8,886 nucleotides of DNA from Arthrobacter sp. (GTDB lineage: Bacteria > Actinomycetota > Actinomycetes > Actinomycetales > Micrococcaceae): contig JAPSIT010000063.1 in the NCBI GenBank assembly GCA_031178585.1, positions 1-8,886 of the forward strand, read 5' to 3'. Position 1 is the stretch's first letter; every line of letters begins with the position of its first letter. A model generated the notes under the pieces. It was not told the DNA's origin. It ran no database searches and saw only the letters and a list, made by a program, of their open reading frames with translations. Made by a program: the position numbers and the translations under genes. This document shows positions 1 through 6,694 of this stretch, piece after piece.

Positions 1-129
1 CATACTCCCCTGCGCGCAGTGCCAAGCTTCAGGTCCGGTCAGCCGCTGACGCCGGTCTACCCCCGCGGCTACGACTTGGCGGATGTCGGCCCCCTCAATG
101 TCATGAGCGCGAAACACCGGAGCAGTTAA
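1..129 (+). CDS. C-terminal fragment of an unidentified protein
   Basis: Frame 1 is open from the window edge to a TAA at 127-129 and gives the last 42 residues of a protein, ending in ...LNVMSAKHRSS. About 79% of the third codon positions are G or C, matching the real genes in this window, which supports coding. The tail contains a Pro/Tyr-rich stretch (LTPVYPRGYDL) but no motif I can assign to a family, so I give no function. The gene converges on the minus-strand tRNA-Thr, and the hairpin at 150-193 lies about 20 bases downstream of the stop. The start and most of the gene lie outside the window. A chance open frame this short cannot be fully excluded. Confidence 0.5.
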   Translation, partial: HTPLRAVPSFRSGQPLTPVYPRGYDLADVGPLNVMSAKHRSS

Positions 130-149
130 GTCCAGGGGTCTGAAAGTGC

Positions 150-193
150 AAAAGGCCCTGAACTGCGGTAATAAAACCGCCGTTCAGGGCCTT
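150..193 (-). terminator. Terminator of tRNA-Thr, possibly bidirectional
   Basis: A 12-bp perfect stem (152-163 with 182-193) continues, after one mismatch (164/181), into a 5-bp inner stem (165-169 with 176-180) with a six-base A-rich loop. On the minus strand the hairpin starts 6 bases after the tRNA 3' end and runs into a short U tract (the AAAA at 150-153 read in reverse). That makes it a plausible intrinsic terminator for the tRNA. On the plus strand there is no proper U tract, so termination of the leftmost gene here is only possible. Confidence 0.75.
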
Positions 194-198
194 CTCGG

Positions 199-272
199 AG
201 CCCCCTGTCGGATTCGAACCGACGACCCCCGCTTTACAAGAGCGGTGCTCTGGCCAACTGAGCTAAGGAGGC
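199..272 (-). tRNA. tRNA-Thr (anticodon UGU)
   Basis: The reverse complement folds as a full tRNA. The acceptor stem is GCCTCCT paired with AGGGGGC (one G-U pair). The D arm contains TAGCTCAGTTGG. The anticodon stem CCGCT/AGCGG encloses loop CTTGTAA, with anticodon TGT (bases 236-238 on the given strand). The T arm has the canonical GGTTCGAATCC. The molecule is 74 nt and CCA is not encoded. UGU reads ACA and, by wobble, other threonine codons. It is transcribed away from the DsbA-like gene, which has its own strong terminator, so the tRNA probably has its own promoter in 273-335. Confidence 0.97.
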
Positions 273-273
273 A

Positions 274-320
274 CACCCGTCAGGGTGGGCGCCATATGGC
301 GCTAGTCAAGATTAGCCCAA
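274..320 (-). promoter_or_regulatory. Probable tRNA-Thr promoter/leader region with palindrome
   Basis: This stretch separates the DsbA-gene terminator from the tRNA. It contains a perfect 14-base palindrome, GCGCCATATGGCGC, at 289-302, and a small hairpin CACCC-GTCA-GGGTG at 274-287 next to the tRNA 5' end. On the minus strand, TTGGGC (315-320) and CATATG (293-298, inside the palindrome) are spaced 16 bases and could be -35/-10 elements. The hexamer matches are poor. Only the palindrome and hairpin are directly seen; the promoter role is inferred. Confidence 0.35.
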
Positions 321-335
321 GGACTGCCCGCAGGT

Positions 336-386
336 AAAAACGACGGCGGCCTGCATCCCGGTCCGATCCGGGCTGCAGGCCGCCGT
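336..386 (-). terminator. Intrinsic terminator of the DsbA-like gene
   Basis: A 13-bp perfect stem (343-355 with 374-386) is separated by one mismatch from a further 5 bp (357-361 with 368-372), around a six-base loop. On the minus strand it lies about 30 bases after the stop codon and is followed by UUUUU (AAAAA at 336-340 on the given strand). This is a strong Rho-independent terminator. A second, smaller hairpin (397-401 with 406-410) lies between it and the stop. Its arm shares the sequence GACGGCGGCC with the terminator after the ABC ATPase gene. Confidence 0.9.
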
Positions 387-417
387 TCCTCAGGCTGCCG
401 CTTAGGCGGCTGCCGGA

Positions 418-1308
418 CTAGGCCTTGGCCTTGATGGCCGCGTCGAGGAAGGCCGGGAATTCGGTCTGTGCGCTGTCTCCCTTGCCCCACTGCTTGCCGT
501 CCACCAGAACGGTCGGGGTCCCGGCAACGCCAATGGCAGCCGCTTCCTGGGTGGCGTACTTCACCCAGGGACGGTAGCGCTTTTCCTCGACGCAGGTGTC
601 GATGCTGTTGGCGCCGATGTCCGTGGCCAGTTTCTTCAGCTCGTCGTCCGAAAGTCCGGGGCCACCCTCGGCCGGCTGGTTGGCGAACAGCGTGTCCACA
701 AACTCTGCGTACTTCTCCGGGGATTCGTTCACGACGCAGGCGGCGGCGTTGGCCGCACGGGACGAGTAGTTGGTGGTGGAGCGGCTGTCCAGGAAGCCCA
801 AGGCCCGGTACTCCACGGTGATCTTGCCTTCGTTGCGGAGGGACGTAAGGGTCTCGTTGAACTGCGCCTCAAAGTTCTTGCAGGCGGGGCAGATGAAGTC
901 GATGTAAAGGACAACCTTGACCGGCTTGCCGGCCTCAGCTTCCGCGCCGGGCGCCGCGATGGTGGCGGGCGCCGACGCTGCAGGTTCCGGAAGATCTGCC
1001 ACGTTCACCGTCGCGGGCTCGGTCTTGGCCACCTCGGTGCCCTTCAGCAGGGTGACGCCGCCGTGGACGTTTCCGTTGGCCGGCGTGGGTCCCTGGTCCG
1101 CTACCGGGGCGTTATTCTGCAGGCTCGTGCTGACAACGAGGCCGACGACAACGAGGATGGCCACGACCGCAGCCACGATGCCCCAGCCGATCAGCAGCTT
1201 GTTCCGCTTGTCCTTCTTCAGCTGCGCTTCACGGATCTGGCGGGCTTTCTCGCGGGCCTCTGCCGTGCGCTCAGCTTTGGACTTGCGGGCTTCGTTTGCG
1301 GGGCTCAT
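418..1308 (-). CDS. Membrane-anchored DsbA-like thioredoxin-fold protein
   Basis: The 296-residue protein probably acts outside the membrane in thiol-disulfide exchange. Residues 1-37 are highly charged (Lys/Arg/Glu/Ala, helical, cytoplasmic). Residues 38-60 form one hydrophobic membrane segment with no signal-peptidase site. A Pro/Ala-rich linker extends to about 128, followed by a DsbA/thioredoxin-4-type domain. The domain has active-site CPAC at 140-143 (YIDFICPACKNFE) and the cis-proline motif GTPTV at 263-267. Cys191 and Cys239 could form a second, structural disulfide. I chose the ATG at 1308 because GAGG lies at suitable spacing upstream. An in-frame start at 1353 would add 15 residues without an evident ribosome site. 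The gene stands alone, divergent from otsA, with its own terminator. A TAGACT (1361-1366, minus strand) could be its -10 element, but no good -35 is seen. The substrate is unknown; oxidase versus isomerase cannot be decided from sequence. Confidence 0.9.
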   Translation of the reverse strand: MSPANEARKSKAERTAEAREKARQIREAQLKKDKRNKLLIGWGIVAAVVAILVVVGLVVSTSLQNNAPVADQGPTPANGNVHGGVTLLKGTEVAKTEPATVNVADLPEPAASAPATIAAPGAEAEAGKPVKVVLYIDFICPACKNFEAQFNETLTSLRNEGKITVEYRALGFLDSRSTTNYSSRAANAAACVVNESPEKYAEFVDTLFANQPAEGGPGLSDDELKKLATDIGANSIDTCVEEKRYRPWVKYATQEAAAIGVAGTPTVLVDGKQWGKGDSAQTEFPAFLDAAIKAKA

Positions 1309-1485
1309 TCGTTCCTCGTGTCGATCGGACAGGTGCAAACCACTCAGGGGCAACTCTCCCAGTCTAGGGGGAACCCGGAGCTTGCGCCTTCAAGTATTCC
1401 TTCAATCTGCCCAACGGATGAATAGCACGTAAGATTCCGGCCCGTTAGGGTTGACAGAGATCCACAAGCAACCCCAGGGGGCGCA
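1309..1485. promoter_or_regulatory. Divergent intergenic region, DsbA-like gene / otsA
   Basis: These 177 bases must hold promoters for both divergent genes. For the minus strand, TAGACT at 1361-1366 fits the actinobacterial TAnnnT -10 pattern. For the plus strand, TAAGAT at 1430-1435 does so, about 50 bases before the otsA start, with only a weak -35 candidate (CTGCCC near 1407). I see no convincing operator palindrome. The assignments are tentative. Confidence 0.35.
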
Positions 1486-2988
1486 ATGCAACGACCTGAA
1501 GGCGACAAACCGGAGACCAATGCGGAGGGCGGTGCTGGGTCCGGAGGCAGCTCGGCCGCCGCACTCTATGACTTTATGGTGGTGTCCAACCGCCTGCCGG
1601 TTGACCGCTGCGCTCCCGGGGAGCAGGGCGACGACGGCTCCGGCTGGCGCCGTTCCCCCGGCGGCCTGGTGACCGCACTGGCACCCATGATGACCAAAAC
1701 CGACGGCGCGTGGGTGGGCTGGCACGGTGCCCCCGACGAAACGGTTAAGCCATTCAGCCACGGCAGCATGGATCTGGTTCCGGTACAGCTCAGCACCGAC
1801 GACGTTGAGCTGTATTACGAAGGCTTCTCCAACGCCACGCTCTGGCCGCTGTACCACGACGTCATCGCTCCCCCGGAGTTCCACAGAACCTGGTGGGATT
1901 CTTACCGCAAGGTCAACCGAAGGTTCGCCGACGCCGTCGTCCGCCACGCCGACCACGGCGCAACGGTGTGGGTGCAGGACTACCAGCTCCAGCTCGTGCC
2001 GCGGATGCTGCGCGAGGCGCGTCCGGACCTGCGGATCGGTTTCTTCAACCACATCCCGTTCCCGCCGCCGGAAATCTTCGCCCAGCTCCCCTGGCGCCAG
2101 GCGATAATTGACGGCCTGCTGGGCGCCGACCTCGTGGGCTTCCAGCGCAGCAGCGATGCCGGCAACTTCATGCGCTCGGCACGCCGGTTCCTTGGCGCCA
2201 GCGTCAAGCAGCAACAGGTCCACGTCAGGGGCCAGAACGGCGACATGACGCACATCGCCCGCGCCCAGTCCTTCCCGATCTCCATTGACGTCCGGCAGAT
2301 CACCGAGCTCGCCAACAACCCTGACATCATCGAGCGGTCCCGCCAGATCCGGCAGGACCTCGGCAACCCCAAGACCATCCTGCTCGGCGTTGACCGTCTC
2401 GATTACACGAAGGGCATCCGGCACCGGCTCAAGGCCTTCGAGGAGCTCCTCAACGAGGGAAAGCTCACTGTTGGCGACGCGACACTGATCCAGGTCGCCA
2501 GCCCCAGCCGCGAGCGCGTGGAACAGTACCGGCTCCTCCGGGAAGAGGTGGAAGGCACCGTCGGCCACATCAACGGAACCTACGACACTCTTGAAAACAC
2601 CGCCGTGCGGTACCTTCACCACAGCTACCCCATCGAGGAAATGGTGGCGCTCTATCTCGCTGCCGACGTCATGCTCGTCACCGCGCTCCGGGACGGCATG
2701 AACCTTGTGGCCAAGGAATACGTCACGGCCCGGACGAACAACGACGGCGCCCTGGTCCTCAGCGAATTCGCAGGGGCGGCCGACCAGCTCAAGCAGGCCC
2801 TGCTGATGAATCCGCACGACATCGACGGGCTCAAGGACGCGGTGATGCGGGCCGTCAACATGTCCCCCCGGGAATCAGCGCGCCGCATGCGGGCCATGCG
2901 CAAGCAGATCCTGGACCACGACGTCGACCACTGGTCGGCTGATTTCCTGCACGCCCTCAACGAGAAGGTGGTCCGCGATGACTCATGA
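1486..2988 (+). CDS. otsA: Trehalose-6-phosphate synthase
   Basis: This GT20-family glycosyltransferase joins UDP-glucose and glucose-6-phosphate to trehalose-6-phosphate in the cytoplasm. The 500-residue protein has all OtsA hallmarks: VVSNRLPVDR (32-41), WVGWHG (76-81), VQDYQLQLVP (163-172) with the Asp at 165, GFFNHIPFPPPEIF (185-198), GVDRLDYTKG (301-310) with Arg304 and Lys309, LRDGMNLVAKEY (401-412) with Asp403 and Glu411, and VLSEFAGAADQL (424-435). The Arg/Lys and Asp/Glu spacings match the E. coli OtsA active site as I recall it. Residues 1-28 are a Gly/Ser/Ala-rich extension before the fold. The ATG at 1486 is preceded by AGGGGG at short spacing. Only an internal ATG at codon 31, with no ribosome site and lying inside the first strand, competes with it. 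The stop overlaps the otsB start, indicating co-translation. Confidence 0.97.
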   Translation: MQRPEGDKPETNAEGGAGSGGSSAAALYDFMVVSNRLPVDRCAPGEQGDDGSGWRRSPGGLVTALAPMMTKTDGAWVGWHGAPDETVKPFSHGSMDLVPVQLSTDDVELYYEGFSNATLWPLYHDVIAPPEFHRTWWDSYRKVNRRFADAVVRHADHGATVWVQDYQLQLVPRMLREARPDLRIGFFNHIPFPPPEIFAQLPWRQAIIDGLLGADLVGFQRSSDAGNFMRSARRFLGASVKQQQVHVRGQNGDMTHIARAQSFPISIDVRQITELANNPDIIERSRQIRQDLGNPKTILLGVDRLDYTKGIRHRLKAFEELLNEGKLTVGDATLIQVASPSRERVEQYRLLREEVEGTVGHINGTYDTLENTAVRYLHHSYPIEEMVALYLAADVMLVTALRDGMNLVAKEYVTARTNNDGALVLSEFAGAADQLKQALLMNPHDIDGLKDAVMRAVNMSPRESARRMRAMRKQILDHDVDHWSADFLHALNEKVVRDDS

Positions 2989-3808
2989 GGCAGACGCCGC
3001 CCATTCCCGTGAGAACACTCCGCTGACCCTTTCACCGGAACTGCTGGAGGCTGTGCGGGAGATCGCCGGCACGGAGCAGCTGCTGATCGCCATGGATTTC
3101 GACGGCACCATCTCGCCGCTCGTTGACCATGCCGGAGATGCCCGCCCGTTGCCGCGCTCCGCCGCGGCGTTCAAGGAGCTGGCCACCCTTCCGCGCACGA
3201 CGACGGCACTCATCTCCGGCAGGGCACTGGACAGCCTGCGGTCGGTAGCTTCCCCGCCCGATGAGACGCTGCTCATCGGCAGCCACGGTGCCGAGGCCTG
3301 GCTGGGGCCTGGTTCCGCGCCTCTGGTCCTGGACCGCGAGCAGCTGGCGCTGCTGGCTGAGGTCCGGACCATTCTGGAGGGAATCGTGGAGCTCGCGCCC
3401 GGCACACTCCTCGAAGAAAAGCCGGCAGGCGTGGTCCTGCACACCCGCCTCGCAGCCGACGACGTGGCGGAGGACGCCGTGGCCGCCGCACGGGCGGCGC
3501 TACAGGACCTCGCGGGCGTGCACCTCAAGAACGGCAAGCGGGTGCTGGAAACGTCTGTGGTCCACGCCTCCAAGGGCGAGGGAGTCGACTTCCTCAAACA
3601 GGCCACCGGGGCCACAGCCGTCCTTTTCGCCGGGGACGACGTCACCGACGAGGATGCCCTTGGCAGGCTCGGCCCCGGCGACGTCGGCGTCAAGGTCGGC
3701 CTGGATTTCACGCAGGCCCAGTTCCGGGTGGAGGCCCCTGTGCACATTGCCGAGCTGCTGGAAACCCTGCTGAGGGAACGCCGAAAGGCGGTGGCACAGC
3801 CAGCGTGA
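2978..3808 (+). CDS. otsB: Trehalose-6-phosphate phosphatase
   Basis: This HAD-superfamily phosphatase removes phosphate from trehalose-6-phosphate to give trehalose, the second step after OtsA. In the 276 residues, motif I is MDFDGTISPL (39-48; nucleophile Asp40, acid/base Asp42). Motif II is the Ser of LISGR (78-82). The lid region follows, with GSHGAE (101-106) and EKPAGVVLHTR (147-157), both typical of OtsB. Lys199 in HASKG is motif III, and GDDVTDEDAL (219-228) is motif IV. The length is normal for bacterial OtsB. The ATG at 2978 lies 11 bases inside otsA in another frame, so translation is probably coupled. No strong terminator follows; there is only an imperfect inverted repeat (3820-3849), so read-through into the next gene's leader is possible. 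Confidence 0.96.
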   Translation: MTHEADAAHSRENTPLTLSPELLEAVREIAGTEQLLIAMDFDGTISPLVDHAGDARPLPRSAAAFKELATLPRTTTALISGRALDSLRSVASPPDETLLIGSHGAEAWLGPGSAPLVLDREQLALLAEVRTILEGIVELAPGTLLEEKPAGVVLHTRLAADDVAEDAVAAARAALQDLAGVHLKNGKRVLETSVVHASKGEGVDFLKQATGATAVLFAGDDVTDEDALGRLGPGDVGVKVGLDFTQAQFRVEAPVHIAELLETLLRERRKAVAQPA

Positions 3809-3819
3809 GAGAAGAGCCC

Positions 3820-3849
3820 GTTACGAACGTCACGTGTGAGCTCCGTAAC
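3820..3849. repeat. Inverted repeat upstream of ATPase gene
   Basis: GTTACG (3820-3825) and CGTAAC (3844-3849) form a perfect 6-bp inverted repeat around an 18-base centre that contains the E-box-like CACGTG (3831-3836). It lies 12 bases after otsB and just before the candidate promoter of the ATPase gene. It could be an operator or a weak otsB terminator (ATTT follows). Neither role is established. Confidence 0.35.
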
Positions 3850-3851
3850 AT

Positions 3852-3882
3852 TTGCGTCCACTGGAGATAAATCTGACATACT
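3852..3882 (+). promoter_or_regulatory. Candidate promoter of the ATPase gene
   Basis: TTGCGT (3852-3857) and CATACT (3877-3882) resemble -35 and -10 hexamers with 19-base spacing, three and four matches of six to the sigma70-type consensus. The region is less GC-rich than its surroundings. If it is used, transcription would start near 3889 and the leader would be about 135 nt. Confidence 0.35.
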
Positions 3883-3889
3883 CTTGCAT

Positions 3890-4007
3890 GTGATGTGGCG
3901 CACAGGAACCGTGCGGCGTCACGCGATGCTCCTCGGCTTCGGCCGGGGAGCTAATAACTGAATTACATGAACCATTCACTACGGATCGTCCGGCACGTAC
4001 CTGCCGG
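3890..4007 (+). promoter_or_regulatory. Structured leader with three stem-loops
   Basis: Three consecutive inverted repeats precede the ATPase start codon. The first is imperfect: GTGATG and GCGCAC at 3890-3903 against GTGCGGCGTCAC at 3911-3922. The second is a 10-bp stem (3928-3937 with 3942-3951, one G-U pair) closed by a C(UUCG)G tetraloop, a very stable RNA hairpin. The third is CCGGCA (3990-3995) with TGCCGG (4002-4007), only 2 bases before the AAGGGA ribosome site at 4010-4015. No U tract follows hairpin 2, so it is not an ordinary intrinsic terminator. The structures are seen; a regulatory role is inferred. Confidence 0.5.
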
Positions 4008-4024
4008 TGAAGGGATTGATAACT

Positions 4025-5107
<1,083 letters not shown>

Positions 5108-5136
5108 TCCCCACCCACCCGCCAGCCAGCCAAAAA

Positions 5137-5176
5137 CCCGACGGCGGCCCTCCCTCACGGAAGGGCCGCCGTCGGG
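5137..5176 (+). terminator. Strong hairpin after the ATPase gene
   Basis: A perfect 15-bp GC-rich stem (5137-5151 with 5162-5176) with a 10-base loop starts 29 bases after the ATPase stop. On the plus strand it is followed only by CGTTAAG, while AAAAA (5132-5136) precedes it. The canonical U tract is therefore on the opposite strand. It probably acts together with the second hairpin just downstream. Confidence 0.75.
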
Positions 5177-5180
5177 CGTT

Positions 5181-5200
5181 AAGCCACCTCAGGTGGTTTT
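5181..5200 (+). terminator. Second, intrinsic terminator after the ATPase gene
   Basis: CCACC (5184-5188) pairs with GGTGG (5192-5196) across a 3-base loop. The stem can extend by a G-U and two A-U pairs at its base. TTTT (5197-5200) follows directly. This is a compact Rho-independent terminator in tandem with the stronger hairpin upstream, and it ends only 36 bases before the next start codon. Confidence 0.7.
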
Positions 5201-5235
5201 AGGTGCCCTGCCCCTACGTACGGAAGAATTGACCC

Positions 5236-6654
5236 ATGACCGAGGAACACAGCGCCCAGTGGCACGACGAACCCACCGACTATGGACAGATCGGCAAACT
5301 GCCGAGGTTCGAGGCCGCGAGTGCAAACGACGACAAAGCGTCCTCGGTCGCCAGCAATCTCAACATCACGGCAGCCGCAGCCGACCCTGAGTTGCTGGAC
5401 CTCCCGTGGCATATCGCCCTTGAGGACTGGCCCGCGGAATACCTCGCAGCCCTCCCCCGCGGCATCTCACGGCACATCGTCCGTTTCGCGCACCTGGGCG
5501 GCTCCGTCATCGCCATCAAGGAAACCTCCGAGCACGTTGCCCGGCACGAGTACCACATGCTGCGCAAGCTGGCCCGCCTGGACGTGCCCTGCGTTGAGCC
5601 CGTTGCCGTCATCACCGGCCGCACCACGCTCGACGGCAAGCCGTTGAACCCCGTGCTGGTCACCCGCCATCTGAAGTTCTCCATGCCGTACCGCGCGCTG
5701 TTCTCCCAGATGCTGCGCAAGGACACGCTAACCCGCCTCATCGACGCGCAGGCCCTGCTGATGGTGCGCCTGCACCTCATCGGCTTCTACTGGGGCGACG
5801 TTTCACTCTCCAACACGCTGTTCCGCCGCGACGCCGGGGCCTTCGCGGCCTACCTCGTGGACGCAGAGACCGGCGAGCTCTACCCCGACCTGTCCACCGG
5901 CCAGCGCGAATATGACCTCGAGATAGCGCGGGTCAATATCGCCGGCGAACTGATGGACCTCCTCGACGGCGGCCTGATCGAGGAAAAGGTGGATCCGGTG
6001 GCCACAAGCGAACTCATCATGGAAAGCTACCGGCGCCTGTGGACCGAACTGACCGAGAAGGAATCGTTCGAGCTGGGCGAGCGCTGGCGCGTCGGCGCCC
6101 GCATCCGCCGGCTCAACGAGCTCGGCTTCGACGTCGAAGAGTACGCGATCAAGACCACCCAGAACGGCTCCACCATCCAGCTCCAGCCCAAGGTGGTCGA
6201 CGCCGGCCACCACCAGCGGCGCCTGCTCCGGCTCACCGGACTCGACGCCCAGGAGAACCAGGCCCGCCGCCTGCTCAACGACATGGACACCTTCCGGGCC
6301 GACAACAACCCGAACATGGACGAGGAATACAGTGCCCACCTATGGGTGAGCCAGATCTTCGAGCCGATCGTCCGGTCCATCCCCCGCGACCTCTCCGGCA
6401 AGCTCGAACCCGCAGAGGCCGTGCACGAGGTGCTGGAGCACCGCTGGTACATGTCCGAAAAGCAGGAACGCCACATTCCACTGGCTGAGGCCGTGCAGTC
6501 CTACATCGATTCCATCCTGCGCCACCGCCGGGATGAGGCGGCAATCATGCTGAACCCGGATACCGAGCTGCTGAAAATCCTCGAGGTGGAGACCGAGCAG
6601 TCACGCTATGGCGCCGACGAATCAATCGAGGAGTACCCCGACTCGGACGACTAA
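5236..6654 (+). CDS. DUF4032-like protein with kinase-type N-terminal domain
   Basis: The 472-residue soluble protein resembles actinobacterial DUF4032 proteins. Its first half reads as a protein-kinase/lipopolysaccharide-kinase fold: small-residue turn HLGGS (86-90), VIAIKE with candidate ATP-binding Lys95, Glu105 in RHEYHMLRKL as the helix-C partner, a hinge-like LVTRHL (141-146), catalytic-loop-like GFYWGDVSLSNTLF (183-196) with Asp188 and Asn193 five apart, and LVDAETGE (207-214) with Asp209 in the DFG position. The second half is charged and helical, with no membrane segment, and the tail is acidic. The ATG at 5236 has GGAAG 9 bases upstream. Tandem terminators separate it from the ATPase gene, so it is probably its own transcription unit, though its promoter must then overlap the terminator region; I see only a weak TACGTA (5215-5220). 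The substrate and pathway are unknown, and kinase activity is inferred from the motifs. Confidence 0.85.
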   Translation: MTEEHSAQWHDEPTDYGQIGKLPRFEAASANDDKASSVASNLNITAAAADPELLDLPWHIALEDWPAEYLAALPRGISRHIVRFAHLGGSVIAIKETSEHVARHEYHMLRKLARLDVPCVEPVAVITGRTTLDGKPLNPVLVTRHLKFSMPYRALFSQMLRKDTLTRLIDAQALLMVRLHLIGFYWGDVSLSNTLFRRDAGAFAAYLVDAETGELYPDLSTGQREYDLEIARVNIAGELMDLLDGGLIEEKVDPVATSELIMESYRRLWTELTEKESFELGERWRVGARIRRLNELGFDVEEYAIKTTQNGSTIQLQPKVVDAGHHQRRLLRLTGLDAQENQARRLLNDMDTFRADNNPNMDEEYSAHLWVSQIFEPIVRSIPRDLSGKLEPAEAVHEVLEHRWYMSEKQERHIPLAEAVQSYIDSILRHRRDEAAIMLNPDTELLKILEVETEQSRYGADESIEEYPDSDD

Positions 6655-6656
6655 GC

Positions 6657-6687
6657 TGCGGCCGGGCGGGGTTGTCCCCCGGCTGCA
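6657..6687. terminator. Bidirectional hairpin between convergent genes
   Basis: TGCGGCCGGG (6657-6666) pairs with CCCGGCTGCA (6678-6687): 10 bp with one G-U pair and an 11-base loop. It fills most of the 40-base gap between the converging DUF4032-like and FAD-oxidase genes. No U tract follows on either strand, so it would act as the tract-less hairpin terminator often suggested for high-GC actinobacteria. Confidence 0.55.
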
Positions 6688-6694
6688 TCGCCGG

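Noticed and set aside
146..337. Small plus-strand open frame across the tRNA, giving a peptide with CRIRTDDPRFTRAVLWPTEL
   Set aside because: This is the well-known spurious translation of the antisense strand of a tRNA; the tRNA explains the sequence.
1451..1456. Perfect TTGACA as the otsA -35 element
   Set aside because: At 16-19 bases downstream there is only GC-rich sequence without a -10-like hexamer, and the start codon follows too closely.
1402..2817. 471-codon open frame antisense to otsA
   Set aside because: It lies wholly opposite a gene with all OtsA motifs; long antisense frames are expected where third codon positions are nearly all G or C. The translation shows no recognisable domain.
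4007..4024. Upstream GTG at 4007 as the ATPase start
   Set aside because: It falls at the end of the third leader hairpin without a ribosome site; GTG 4025 has AAGGGA at 9 bases and gives the family-typical N-terminus.
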